DNA from: Vicia villosa
Lineage: Eukaryota; Streptophyta; Magnoliopsida; Fabales; Fabaceae
Reading direction: 5' to 3'
Length of the DNA stretch: 64,000 nucleotides
NCBI RefSeq assembly: GCF_029867415.1
Contig: NW_026705002.1
Span: forward strand, 310,001 to 374,000
Shown: one piece after another, positions 42,895-56,569 of the stretch
Numbering within the stretch: the stretch's first letter is position 1
How the letters are laid out: each line of letters starts with the position of its first letter
Position numbers and translations under genes: made by a program
Notes under the pieces: model-generated
Databases searched by the model: none
What the model was told of the DNA's origin: nothing
The model's input: only the letters and a program-made list of their open reading frames with translations

Positions 42895-44046
42895 TGAAGG
42901 ATAGAAAAACACTTAGAAAGGGGGGGGGGGTTTGAATAAGTGTAGTTTCAAAACTCGTAAGATAAAAATAATTTGCACAAGTATTTTTATCCTGGTTCGT
43001 TGTTAACTAAACTACTCCAGTCCACCCTATACAAGGTGATTTACCTCAACTGAGGATTTAATCCACTAATCACACGAGATTACAATGGTTTTCCACTTAG
43101 ACAACTTCTAAGTCTTCTAGAGTCTTCTGATCACAACTTGATCACTCTAGGAACAACTGCTTAGAGACCTTCTAAGACTTCTCTAGAGTATACTGATCAC
43201 AACCCGATCACTCTAGTCCTTTACAAATTAATGTAAACAAATTCTAAGAGTATTACACTTGCTTCTTAAAAGCGATAATCACAAACTGTGATATTTCTCT
43301 TACAAGTTTAAGCTTAGACTCACTAAAGTATTACAACAGTAATGTAGTGAGGTTGAAGATGAAGTTTCTGAGCTTTGAGTTGAACAGCGTTTCAGCAAGT
43401 TAATATTCACACAAATTGTTAAGAATTGGTAACCTTGCTTCTCATCAGAACTTCATTTATATAGGCGTTTGAGAAGATGACCGTTGGGAGCATTTAATGC
43501 TTTGCGTATTCCGTACAGCATTGCATTTAATGTTTCACTGTTTTGTCAACTACCTCGAGCCTTGCTTTTGCTGTGACTACTGACATTGCCTTTAATAGCT
43601 TCTAACGTTCCTTTTGTCAGTCAGCGTAGCCTGCCATCTAGTACTTGATTATGATTTGTTCTTTGTAAATACTACGTTGAAAATCATCAGAGTACAAACA
43701 GCTTGGTGCAGAGCATCTTCTGATCTTCTGATCTTGATATGCTTCTGAGCGTGATTCCATGACTTCAGTGCTTCTGCTTCTGAACTCAAGTTCTTCTGAT
43801 GCTTCTAATAGACCATGTTCTGATTCTGCATGACCATCTTCTGATGTCTTGCCAGACCATGTGCTGAAGTTGCATACTGAACCTTCTGAGTCAAAGCTTC
43901 TTAGCGCTGATTTGTGCATACTCTTTATATATTTCCTGAAAAGGAAATTGCATAGGATTAGAGTACCACATTATCTTGAGCAAAATTCATATACATGGTT
44001 ATCATCAAAACTAAGATTATTGATCAGAACAATTCTTGTTCTAACA
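42895..44046 (-). mobile_element. Solo E1-type LTR with perfect TSD
   Basis: This 1152-bp LTR starts TGAAGGATAG and ends TTCTAACA. It is flanked by GTCTT at 42890-42894 and 44047-44051, and no internal sequence is attached. It is nearly identical to the E1 middle LTR apart from the length of the G run (10 against about 14) and scattered substitutions. The matching TSD shows an insertion followed by recombination between its own LTRs. A TATA box (minus strand) is at 43456-43463. Confidence 0.95.
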
Positions 44047-44709
44047 GTCTTCAAACAACTTGCATATGTATATGAGACTCGTTGATCAATTGATACTCAT
44101 TAACTCTATTGATAAATGTATTTATGAGTGGACTTGAGAAGGGCTAAAGTATCTTTGACACTTTTAATATAGTTGAAACATCTGCCAAATAAAAATATAA
44201 CCCTAGAATTCTTCTAGCACTTTGAGGGTTATATCAGAGGCTATGCAGCGGAATATAGCCATATATCAACAGACTTTACAAAGTGCTTACTCCATGATTC
44301 AATTGTAAGCATGACATCCAAGGATTGAAAGTAAATCACCCCTACAAAGTGCTTGCTTCTTCACCAAGAAATATACTGGACCTAACCAATATCCTGACCA
44401 AATAGAACAACGTAAGCACAAGAATAATACCTTATCAATATCCTCACTCCCGCATGATAGTTTAATTCAAATTCTTCACTCCCGCATGAAGTCTATGAAT
44501 TTAACTCTCTTTATTCCAGATTCATTATCTTCTTTCATCAGGAAGGTACAATGACTTTAGTTAGGTTGGATAATTCTTCCACAAATAGGTCCATCCAAAA
44601 CTTCAAGGGACCATACAATATGAACACTCCTTGTTCAAACAATCTTCTACCTTGAACACAACCAGAAAGTATCCCTTATGGATCTCATCCAGAAACAGAC
44701 AGGATACTT

Positions 44710-44721
44710 GCTCTGATACCA
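44710..44721 (-). promoter_or_regulatory. E3 primer-binding site
   Basis: On the minus strand TGGTATCAGAGC, the exact copia initiator-tRNA-Met site, lies two bases from the LTR edge at 44724. It shows the element direction and separates E3 from the E1/E2 family, which has variant sites. Confidence 0.85.
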
Positions 44722-44723
44722 AT

Positions 44724-45913
44724 TGAAATTCTGGTATGACAGTACCAAGATGTCATAGATGATGTTGAGACATCAGGTCTGTTACAAAACTGCAATAGTA
44801 GGATATTATGATTTTCAATTTTGGTTTAATACTAGCATGATAGAAGATCATAAGGATACTGGAACCATTTAAACATAATGATAACACAATGATCATAAAC
44901 AAGTTTTGATCTGGGTTAGTTTGCTGAAGGCACAAGCTTTGAAAGAATTCCCTGATGTCATATCCAATTTTATGACATCTTATACTAGATCAATAAACTA
45001 GTGCAGAAAATAAATAACACAATGAATTGTCTACCCAGTTCGGATCCACAATCCTACTCTGGGGGCTACCTGGCCAAGGATAAGTCCACTAAATATAATC
45101 AACTCATAAACCCTCAGCAAACAACCAGTTTGCGATCTAATCACTTAAAAATACCCGTGATATACTTTTACCTAAGACTCACCTAGGTATGAGGCCCCCT
45201 AAAATCCCTTTAATCACAACCAGTGATAACACATGGACGACAATAAGAACAGAGTGAAGACACTTCAAACACATCTTAATCTTGCTTATCAGCTTCGATC
45301 AAGAGACACATATCACTCAACCCTTACCTACATGTTTAGAGTGAGAGAAATACTTCTCTTACCTACAGGTTTAGAGAAGAACATGGGAGCCATCCCACAA
45401 CTTGGGTGATCTACCTTGACAAACCCTAATGTTTACATTGTTTCAATACTCGGCTTGCTTACTAAACTAGGTTACAAAGCTTCCTATTTATAACCTATTC
45501 CAACTGGACTTGGGCCTTTTATCACAACCTTATTTTCTGTTACAAATCATCAGAAAAAATTTGTTAAAAATCTTCAATCATAAGTTTCCTAAATTATTTT
45601 CATAATTAGAAATTGCATAATCCAATACTCTGATTTGATTCTCTTAACCATTAAACATGCACCACATAGGATTGCATAATAATCCATAGAATATTCTACA
45701 TCTGTTGAGCACAAAATGAATCTTCATATTCCAGCTCAGCAGGCGCAATGAGTTTTCTGCATATGACATCTCATGATGTCACAGGACATGTCTTAACATT
45801 CCATAGAACATCTTGCTCTTTTACTTGTTTTGTACGTGTTTATATTTGCAAGCTCTATACTTTCTATTGCATATTGCTGCTATTATATTTTAGCCAAACA
45901 TAAATGCCAAACA
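44724..45913 (-). mobile_element. E3 LTR, complete
   Basis: 1190 bp, TGAAATTCTG at the left and CCAAACA at the right on the plus strand. No similarity to the E1/E2 LTR. Its right 642 bp are the sequence at the window start. No ORF worth calling. Confidence 0.82.
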
Positions 45914-48900
45914 CATACTTGAAGGAATAAAGTAAAGTGTCACATTTTCTTCATACTTGAAGGAATAAAGTAGATCGCGCATTTTCTTAATACATCTTAT
46001 TTGGTTATGCATTCAAAATTTCATATCACATTTTCGTTGAATTACCTCTTAATATGATAATTTGGAATTGGATAATCTCTTTTACATAAGTTCTCCTAAA
46101 TCTTTCTTATATCATAGCCTTATTTTTCCTTTATAAGAAAGGGTGGAGTTCTCGTATTAAGAATATGTTCTTAAAACATATTACTAGGATTATTTGAGTT
46201 ACTTGTAAATGTAGAAACAAAGCGAGGTTTAGAAATTATGGGTCAAATATTCATCATTCTATAAATTCCATAAAATGTGTTATTTCATTATCTGTTGATC
46301 ACTTCAAGTCGCTTGATCTCCTAGAACAACAACTTTTTGTTGTTTTTCATAGACTAAATGAGAATTTTTGTGTGGTTTTGTTGTTAATTTAAACCTTTCA
46401 ACAATATTATCTGTTGAAACTTTATCTTCCAATTACTCCAATAGAGACAACTTAATATTAACGTTTTAAGCCCAAACTGTCTAGTATCCCATCCTTACAT
46501 CATTCTCTTTTTGTTTTTAGATTATGCGGGTGTGGGCATTAATTTTTACAATTTTAAATTTCAATAACTTTAACTTAAAGTCGTGTTACATATAATATCT
46601 AACTCTCCCTCTTTTTTCCAATAATTATTATTTTGGATATATGTTTGTTATATTTTGGATATCTAGCTCTTTTTTCTGCCTGTTATTATTTTAAATTATT
46701 TTTTACTAATAAATAATTTTTCTTTTTAAAATTTAAAAAATTCTTGCAATAATTATTAGATCTCAAAAATAAATATTAAATAAAACTAAGCTTATTTCTT
46801 TTTAAATTAGGATTGAATTTAAAATGAAAAAATAACAAAAAAATGATTCACTGTTATTCAAAAGAAGTAAATATATATTAAATTAAACTAAAGTTTTCTT
46901 TCATAGAATTCAAAATTCTATGTATTTTAAATCATTCAATAGAAATTCATTTATTTTTAAATTTTTTTGTTTGGATTGTGTCGTAAAATGATTCATTGTT
47001 AAATTTCTAAAGTCATATTCCTAATTTTTTTAAACTTTTGGGCCAAATTTAAAATATATAAAATAGGGACAAATTTACATTTGTTTGAAAATTTGAAGTG
47101 AATAATTTGTTAAATATGATTATTATTAAGGATTTATTTGTAATTTTTGAAAAAATTTAGACGAATTTGAAATTTTGATAAAATATGAGGACCGTCTTGC
47201 AAAATTTGAAAAATTATTAATCAAGAATTTAGTTCATATTATAAAGAGTGGATGAGCAATTTAAAATTCTTTACTTATTAGTGTCATTTGAAATTCATTA
47301 TATTTAACATGAATAAAATACTGCATAAATTTAAATCATTTTATTAATTCTCCATATTTTAATCCAAACAATAAATTTTGATCTAGTCATTTTAAATTCC
47401 TTAAAAAAAATTACTTTTCCAAACTAAAATGCGTCATCCAAACCCCTCTCTTAAGTTAATGTTAAAATTTAGTTGAAAATATAGTAGATTTTGATACATT
47501 CAAATAACGATACTTTATTTGAGTAATCTTTTGGGGATATGACAAAACCACGTCCTTTACTTAGCTTTATATCGGCATTGTTATGTTTATTTCTATATCT
47601 AAAATACAAAGAAATATCAATATAAACGATCAATCACTTAAAACAAAAGTTGAAATCACAAAGCAAATTAAATTCACCAATTACCACATGAAATTCTTAG
47701 AGGTTAAAATGTTCAGAATACAACAGTTAAATATTTACTTCAATTTTGGACAATTTTCACTATGGCTTCAATACAATACAATTTCATCAGTGAAATTCAA
47801 CTCCTTGTAGTATATGAGGGAGAAAACTCAATTTCATTGAAAACTTGAGAGAGTACTTCATGCAATGCAATATACAGGGAACATTGGGAACTTATAGGAG
47901 TATATTTGGATGGTCTAGAATTAGTTGCACCCATACTAAACCAAGAAGAACGCCATTATTACCTTTGAGGATCTTACAATATTTTTGGTTCACATACTCT
48001 TTCCTACTATAAAAAATACACTCTTAATTTAATTGTCAAATTATGTTGGAATAATATGATTAGGAATTACAGACACTCAAAACACTTGAGACTTGTCTTT
48101 CATGAGAAATTTTAGTGTAACTCGAACGCAATCATCAATCAATAAATGAAACATAATACTTTGACACAAAACTAATACACATAAATAACACCAATAAACT
48201 TACAATAATCACAAGGTTTCTTGCGCGTCGCAATTTTGTTTCAATCACCGACAAGGGCAGTAATAGACAAATATCTTTTCACCAATAAGATCAATCTCGC
48301 TACATGTACTATTTATACATCCCTTCAGACATGCACCGAAACATGTTGAATGACTAAATAGAACGACTCTAAGATATGGAGTACATTGCAAAATTGGACT
48401 ACTATTTTTTTTCTGTAGGCAAGATTTCATTGATAAAAGAGATCTTAAATAGAACGACTCTATAAATTAATTTAATTTTTCAGTTGCATTGTCCATGTTG
48501 TCATCAGTCTGTGCTATGTTATCCCTTCCTTGGGCATTATCCTAATTTTGCTTGATTGTCGGGTCTATCAACAATCATTCTTTATTAAATGAATACTTAT
48601 TACACCTCTGATCTTATTTTAATTTGTTGTGCTAATAAAAACCACAATTACATTAGTGTTTTAAGAGAGCATCTTTCTAGCTATAAAGTGAATATTTATA
48701 AAAAAAGTTTAATATTTTAATTACTTTGGATTCATCAGAGAGCATCTTGGTAGATCCAAAGCAATTATCATATTTAATTTTTTTTTCTATAAATCTTTAA
48801 TTTAGAGCTACTAAGTTTAATGTGGGTTTCATTAATATAACAAATGAAGACAAGATTAAATGTGTTATAAGTAACCATTAAAAAAAGGAAGGATGGTTGA

Positions 48901-49353
48901 TGATTCAACAAACTAACCAAGTTGAGCTAAAGTCCAAGGCAGGGACAAAAAAGCTTAGGTAGATGCAAACATGATCCTTTCCAATGAAAATAAAATTACT
49001 TTATAATGTATAATAAAAGATTATATAAACAAATGGTAATTTTCCATTATTTAATTTTTACGAAAAGAAAAACATGATCTCGATAAAGTCAAACAATAAT
49101 TTTATTATACTTGCTTTTGTTGATTAATGATTCAACAAACTAACCAAGTTGAGCTAAAGTCCAAGGCAGGGACAAAAAAGCTTAGGTAGATGCAAACATG
49201 ATCCTTTCCAATGAAAATAAAATTACTTTATAATATATAATAAAAGATTATATAAACAAATGGTAATTTTCCATTATTTAATTTTTACGAAAAGAAAAAC
49301 ATGATCTCGATAAAGTCAAACAATAATTTTATTATACTTGCTTTTGTTGATTA
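48901..49353. repeat. Tandem duplication of about 237 bp in block P of U4
   Basis: TGATTCAACAAACTAACCAAG starts at 48901 and again at 49138. The two copies share the unusual GATCCTTTCC, so the duplication is recent or was homogenised. U1 has a shortened form. Confidence 0.85.
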
Positions 49354-50153
49354 AGGCTTTGTAAACTTATTTATATATAATTTAAAATTTTCTATACAGG
49401 CCATTGATATTTTATTAAATCTTGATAAATCGTTATGCGTTAAAAACAAATCAATAAATAAGATAACCACTAATTAATAAGTGTACTCTTTAAAATCAAC
49501 ATGATATCCATTTATTATCAATCAATGGTAAACCATAATCATCTACCTATTAAAGAGAGTAACATGTTAGTGTTTAAACTTCGTATTATTGATTTAAACA
49601 TTTTGCTTAAACATTTTTCTTGCACATTACATTATGATTACAAGTCTCATTCACAATATTAAAACAAGCAGAAGATATATGTTCGAAGTTGGGACATCTA
49701 ATAGTGTTAGGCAACTAAATTAAATTCTAACCTATATGAATGACAAATTCACAGTAAGTCTAATTCTAATTTAGTCTAGTTCAATTTTCTACACGTGAGA
49801 ATGTCTTTTTTTATGAGAATGAAATGAATAATTACTGATTATTAAAGTAAATATAAATGGTTGAGATTAAATAATCACTCTCATATAATTATTCATTGAA
49901 TCATTAATAAATATAATGGTCAATAATTATTTCTTTCATTCTCATATAAATTGTTTAGGGTTATAAATATTTTCTATAAATTTTTACACAATCTCCAAAA
50001 TTCATTCCCACATTTCTAGCCTAGTTTCTATCATATTAGATTTCATCTATATAAACCATGAGAGAGTTTGGAAATAATACAGTATACATTTGATAAATAA
50101 AAAGTTCAAAGAACATTAAAATACACAAAAAGTAGAAGCAAGCAATGTAGTAC

Positions 50154-50411
50154 CTATGTTTGAGACATCCTCCACAATTGAATCACCACCATCTTCTAAA
50201 AACGAATGTGCAATATATGTTCCTATTAGCAACAAATTAACAAAGACATGATTTGGGTACTAATTAATGAAATTGAAGCTTACACTTAAAAATCAAAATG
50301 ATAGAAAATGTGTTAAAACAATAAAACACATCCATGTTAATAACACCTTGTGGAATGATCAAAAACCTCAAGCGTGGTAAGGACCGGAGGCTCTCCATTT
50401 CGAATCTCACC
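50154..50411 (-). pseudogene. Pair of exon-like segments, copy 3 (block R of U4), frameshifted
   Basis: Homologous to 13347-13604. The VRFE segment (about 50347-50411) lacks one base at CCATTTCG (CCATCTTCG elsewhere), breaking the frame. The IGTYIAHS segment (50154-50226) is open, but its acceptor TTGCAG has become TTGCTA. Decayed. Confidence 0.4.
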
Positions 50412-50984
50412 CTCATTATAGCACCAATGATCAAACAAATATGGCACCATTACCTATATGTTCATCAGTATCAAAGACAAAACATTTTAGAGAGAAAGAG
50501 TTGTTAGTTGAGTGAGTTGGATGGAGATGGATGGGGAAAGAAAGTTATTATAAGTAAAACGGGAAGCTAATATGATGTTTTGAACATATTGACTTTGACA
50601 CATTCATCTCACTCTGGCTAATTTTCACTTATTTATCTCCATGCAAAAAGGAGAAATTTTCTACAATCCCTGATTTTTTTATACATAAAAATCTTTTTTA
50701 TTTTTATTTTTATTTTTATTATAAGTGTTTCTTCAAGATAAATAAATGAGGCTATTCTTTTATTTAAATTAAATTCTATAATATTATTAGTTTAATTATA
50801 TTTGTGTTTTAAATAAGTTATGAAAGGTTTCAAAAAAAATTATTTAAACATTCTTTTCTATAATACTTTTAATTGATATATTTTCAAAAATATTTAAAGT
50901 AAATACTACTTTATTAAATTCTCATACAAAATTGTTTAACATCACTATAAATTCTTTAAAAATTGACATTAAAGACGTGAAGTT

Positions 50985-52119
50985 AATCATATGACTTTGA
51001 TCTCAATTTCCCTGTGCTATACACGACATTGTACCTTTGTACATTGTGCACGATTACTAAATTGTTTCTCAAGTTTGAAATATTGACGTTGAACGAGAAA
51101 TACAATAATTTAATCATTAGAAATAAACTTATAAAATCTTCACAAAATGTTTAATGGGTGGACTAACTCATTAGAAAATGAAAGCTTCATCGTCAAACAT
51201 AGAATTAAATAGTTGACTTGAAAAACTATGTTTACCAGAGAAAAATGGTTAATTACTTGAAGTACTTAATCCATATGGTAGCATCGACAACATATATCAT
51301 ATATAGTAAATATATGTCTAAATGACGCGTGCCTAAAATAGTACATAGGTGTTTACTGTAAAATTTAGTAAACAAGCGTTAGTCTTCAAAAAGGTTACTT
51401 ACAGGATCAACTAGATGATCGTAAGACATATGTGTGTAAAGTCTTCTATAGTTTATATGATTTTGTGTAAAAAGACAAAGATTTTGACATAGGCAGAATC
51501 TTGAGAATAAAAAAAGAAAATAAAGTAAAGGTGCAGAAACTATAAAAAAGGCTTCGGCAGTAGTCGAAGTTAAAAGGATTGAAATTAAATGCAGAAATGT
51601 AATTTTAAGGTAGAAGACTTGGCATTAAATAAAATGGTGTTGGCATACATACAATGCCCTCAATCAAACTCATTTTTCACTTTACACAAATACTTATTTG
51701 TAGTAAATTAAACACACTGAAATATAACACTAGAATTCATATTCATACTGAAATCAAAATGACTGTAACAAACGGTCATTTCTCCTGAAATTGACATGTC
51801 TTTGTTTGCATACGTAGAGCCTTTAGACTTGCTTCTACACGTCCGTCAAATGTAGATAAGACCAAAAATTAGTTATTTAACCATGCTCCGCATTGGATCT
51901 GACTTTGACGAAATGGTCTTCATTTTGCTCTTAAAATTACTAAGTCCTAAACACTACTAAGTGTACAGGAACTTTGACACATTCGTTGAATCATCCAAGT
52001 TCTACTAAGTGTATTTTCAAACTTCTTTGTGATATGCTGAGATTTCCAGCTAACAGTAGGTTGATGATATCTTAATTCACTGTGTAGTACGAAACTCTCA
52101 CTGTTTAGTACATAGGATG
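50985..52119. other. Unassigned segment replacing the middle of block Q in U4
   Basis: This segment does not match other block-Q copies. It contains no long ORF and no obvious TIR or LTR pair. A short inverted pair CTTCGGCAGTAGTCGAAG lies near 51552. It could be a fragment of another repeat family; I see nothing diagnostic. Confidence 0.3.
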
Positions 52120-52854
52120 ATGATATTTTAACAATTTTCTTTATCCCAAATAATAATGAGGTAGAATTTGTTTACTCTTTTAAAAAAATTAGATAACATA
52201 GAATCTATTTAAAAAAATTTACACAAGTAACAAACATTATAAAATAAAATTGTTTTTTTATATTGTGTTATCATCAAAACCATATTAGAAAGCATTGTCT
52301 TTCAACCCAATTTCAAATCCTTTTTAAGAAGAATTGTTTTTCAATCCGATTTTAGTTCAATAATGTACACAATGGAAGATTGTACGTCGATCTACCCACA
52401 AAATATTTTCTTCATACATGAAGAAATAAAGTAGATTGTCGCATTTTCTTAATACATCTTATTTGGTTATGTATTCAAAATTGCACATCACATTTTCTTT
52501 GAATGATCTCTTACTATGATAATTTGGAGTTAGGTAATCTCTTTGACATAAGTTGTCTCAAATCTTTCAGATATCATCGCCTTATTTTCAATTTATTAAA
52601 AATGGTGAAGTTCCAATATTAAGGATAAGGTCTTAAATATGTTACTAACATTGTTGAGTTACATGTAAATGTAGAAATAAAATGAGGTTTTGAAATTATA
52701 CGCCAAATATTTATCATTCTATAAACATTCAAATTACCATTCGTAACCCATTTAATAAAAAATTTAATGCATATTTTAGTATTGTTGACTTTTCAAAAAA
52801 TGATATGAAAAACTAATTTATGTGTAAAAAATAAAAAATCAATCACATGGTAGT

Positions 52855-53037
<183 letters not shown>

Positions 53038-53395
53038 TTAAGGTAAAAATAAAGACCTCAAATTCTTTATTTAAAGTTAAGCAAAGGTAAATAATATAGT
53101 AACCAAAAATTTTTGGTTCACATATTCTTTGTTATTATGCAAAATATACTCTTAATTGAGTTCCCAAATTGTGTTGGAACAATATGATAAATTTCTATAT
53201 CTTTCATGAGAAATTTCAATGTAACAAACTTAGAATAATCACAAGGTTTATTACACTTCGGTTTTTGGTTTAAATCATCAACAAGGTTAATAACCAGAAA
53301 TTTTTTTCACCGATATGATCAACTTTGCTTCCGTTAATGGCGACGCGTGCTATTTGTCAATCATGTTCAACAATCCATGCTAATGCTAGCTAGCT

Positions 53396-53456
53396 TCCGT
53401 GAAGGAATGAACCGACAACAATCACAATGACAAACTCCTTATTTCCATATATGTGC
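53396..53456 (-). pseudogene. Diverged copy of the HIYGNKE exon-like segment
   Basis: The minus strand reads HIYGNKEFVIVIVVGSFLH, matching 11387-11449 with conservative changes and no stop. The donor-like GT after the segment is lost here. Confidence 0.3.
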
Positions 53457-54343
53457 TTGTTGATATAACACCTTTGTAATATTGTGATATCTCAATTTAA
53501 TAATTAATAAAAGTTCAACAATTGCTAAGTTTTATCTCATTCGCACATTCAAATGCAACTATATAAGCCTATATGCCTAAAAAGAAAGAATTGTAATATT
53601 ATGAAGGTCCAATTTCAAGATAAACACAAATAGAAAAAAAACAACATACCAAATTTTTTACCATTAAGCAGTTGTATCTCCAGACTGCGTAAATTTGAAA
53701 TGTTCAAACATTAGTTCAAAAAAGAGAATCATAATTGAGAAAACTATAAAATCGAGTAACTAGTTTTATTATGGATTATAAAATAATTTCATTTTTCAAT
53801 TGCACTGTTTATGTTGTCATCAACCAGAGCTATGCTGTCAATTCCTTGGGCTTTATTCTAAGTTGGCTGTATTGTAGGTCCATCAGCAACCATTCTTTAT
53901 TGAATGAATACTTATTACACCTCTTTGTTCTGCTAATACAAACATCAATTATATTAGTGTTGTAAGAGAACATTTTACTAGCTTTGAATATTTATAAAAT
54001 AAATTAATATGTTAATTACTTTGGATTCATCAAAACGCATTTTGGTAGATCCAAAGCAATTATCATATTCAATTTTTTTATAAATCCTTACTTTATAGCT
54101 ACTAAAATGCTTTCTTATAACCTTAATGTGATTGTAGGTTTATTTAATATAACAACTAAAGACAATATTATATGTGTTATAAGAAACCATTGAAAAAAAA
54201 AGAAGGATAGTTGATCAACCAACAATCTAGCCAATTTAGACTAAAGCCCAAGGCACGGACAAAAGAGTTTCGGCAGATGAAAACATGGTTCGTATCAATT
54301 GAAATAAAATTAGTTTATAATCTATAGTAAAAGAGTATATAAA

Positions 54344-54543
<200 letters not shown>

Positions 54544-54899
54544 TAACCACTAATCAATGAACAAATTCGATTAATATCAACATCATCTCCATTTAATATA
54601 ATCTATTGGTAAGCCATAATCATCCACTTCTTACACACGTTAGTGTTTAAACTCCAAAAATAAATCAACTAATAAGAAATATATCAAGAAGATTTTCAAA
54701 CCGTGTGTGATAAGTAGTAATGCATAAAATTATGGTTTAAATTCTCAAACAGTGGCTATACTATCCACCTTTTTGGTTTAAATATTCTATAAAAAAACTA
54801 AAACAAAGAATGAGAAATTAAATTTTTATACAAAATTTGATAAAGAAAAATTTAAAAAGAACATTAAAATACACAAAAATTGGAAGCAACCAACATAGT

Positions 54900-54952
54900 A
54901 CCATGTTTAAGTCTTCCTACACATTTGAATGATCTCCATCTTCGAATCTCGC
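54900..54952 (-). pseudogene. Collapsed copy of the block-R exon pair
   Basis: The minus strand reads RFEDGDHSNV followed by a stop and EDLNM. The start of the first exon-like segment is fused to the end of the second; the intron-like gap and the middle parts are deleted. Confidence 0.3.
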
Positions 54953-55736
54953 ATCCATTATAGCACCTTTACCTGTATACTCAAAAGAAAAAAAGTTTTA
55001 TATAAAGTTTAGATATTTTGTACATGAATCATGTTAATCTTAATGAACATGCAAAAACCAATTTTGGAAAGAATCATATTACCTAAAAAACTGTGTTTGG
55101 CTTCATAAGCATATAATAATTTGCAATCAGAAGCAAGAGATGATTACCCGTGAAGAGAGAGAGGTTTGTGGATTGAAGAAGTGAAAGATACTAGTTACTA
55201 TGGGAAGCTATATTGCTCAAAAACCAAAAGAGAGTGTGGGGTTTTATTGTTGAATGGTTTTGAAGTGAGAGCCGTGGATTATCAAGTTAGAGGTTTGTAA
55301 AAATATATATTTTTATCATGTAAAAACTCTAATAATGAATATCAAAATGTTAAATATCACTACTACTCTTTTAATTTATTAATAATAAAAAAATTAGAAA
55401 AAATTCATGTTATTTTTGAAATATTTTTTTTATCAATATTACTTTTAAAATATAAAACTAAAATTACGGTTTTTTTCAAATTAATAACAAATTTTCTTAG
55501 ATTCAAGGTTTTGGTGACTTGATGACGCGCGCTATAACTTGATTTGTATATAGTCTGAGAATTTGACATCAAAGGCTTAATGTATTACACAATGGAGATA
55601 TTATTTTTATAATTTTACAAAATGTTTTCGTATATTCTTATTTTTATCTTATGTTTGTTTTTACTTAGACAATTATACCAAGTTCTAGAAGGTTGTTTCT
55701 AACCATATAGTGCCGCTTTAAGTTTAAAAACATGGT

Positions 55737-56024
55737 CTAAAAAATAGGATTAATAAATTCAGGAGACTGGTCAAGAAACACCTCCTCTTGAATATATCCA
55801 TTTAGAAAAACATTTTTTACATTCATTTGAAATATTTTGAAATCCATGATGCATGAGAAATCTAATAGTATTCTTATGGTTTCTACTCCCTCCACATGTG
55901 TATAGGTTTCATCGAAATTTATTCCTTCTAGTTGATTGTATCCTTTCACAACTAGTCTAGCTTTGTTTCTTAATACATTTCCTTCTTCGTCTAACATTTT
56001 GCGAAAGACCCATCGAGTTCCTAT
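55737..56024 (-). pseudogene. Fragment of a copia reverse transcriptase
   Basis: About 95 codons on the minus strand read GTRWVFRKMLDEEGN, ARLVVKGYNQ, GINFDETY and FQMNVKNVFLNGYIQEEVF. This is the finger region up to motif A of a Ty1/copia RT. The catalytic Asp of motif A (usually QMDVK) is Asn, so the enzyme would be dead even if complete. The fragment has no LTRs or other pol domains nearby and stops after about 95 codons. It is not a missing part of E1 or E2, which lie 10-30 kb away. Its right edge joins block R at about 56025. Confidence 0.85.
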
Positions 56025-56312
56025 GACACAAAAATTTAAACATTTCTTTGATTTATAATACTTTTAAATGATAATCATTGACCATTAGATTAAATATAGA
56101 TGGTCGAGATTAAATAACCATTCTCATATAATTATTCATTAAATTATTAATTAATAAATCTAATGGTCAATAATTATTCCTTTCATCCCTATATAAATTG
56201 TTTAGCGTTATAAATCATGAAAGAGTTTGGAAATAATACAGTATACATTTGATAAAAAAATGTTCAAAAGAACATTAAAATACATAAAAATTAAAAGCAA
56301 GCAATGTAGTAC

Positions 56313-56569
56313 CTACGTTTGAGTCATACTCCACAATTGAATCACCACCATGTTCTAATTACGAATGTACAATATATGTTCCTATCGACAACAAATCAAG
56401 AAAGACATGATTTGAGTACTAATTAATGAAATTAAAGCTTACCCTTGAAAATCAAAATAATAGAAAATGTGTTAAAACAATAAAACACAACCATGTTAAT
56501 AACACCTTGTAGAATGAGCTAGAACCTCAAGCGTGCTTAGGATGGGAGGTACTCCATCTTCGAATCTCA
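56313..56569 (-). pseudogene. Pair of exon-like segments, copy 4 (block R of U5), nonsense
   Basis: The first segment (56506-56569) keeps the frame VRFEDGVPPILSTLEVLAHS. The second (56313-56385) has TAA in place of a Leu codon after IGTYIVHS, and its acceptor AG is lost (TGTCGATAG). Decayed but clearly homologous. Confidence 0.4.

Larger units (their letters stand above)
42611..45913 (-). mobile_element. E3: left-truncated copia-like LTR element
   Basis: A complete LTR (44724-45913) lies on the right, preceded on the plus strand by the complement of a copia primer-binding site. The internal remnant is 42611-42894 plus 44047-44723, interrupted by a solo E1-type LTR. The remnant is leader-like and has no gag or pol motif. 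The left end abuts block P without LTR or TSD, so most of the element was deleted. The right flank CATAC equals the predicted TSD from the empty paralogues. Confidence 0.75.
45914..52399. repeat. Array unit U4 (P-R-degenerate Q)
   Basis: Block P (45914 to about 49353) is the closest relative of 643-3955. R (about 49354-50560) follows with one exon-like pair. The start of Q (about 50560-50985) and its end (about 52120-52399) are recognisable, but the RRM and MULE part is replaced by unrelated sequence. No intact gene is seen in the unit. Confidence 0.8.

Noticed and set aside
42611..45913. E3 as a complete LTR element with two LTRs
   Set aside because: The left part (42611-42894) shows no similarity to the right LTR and has no TG edge or TSD; it is internal sequence joined to block P.
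55000..55440. Possible first exon with splice donor on the minus strand near 55150
   Set aside because: A pyrimidine-rich leader and a GT are visible, but no reading frame continues into a recognisable exon.
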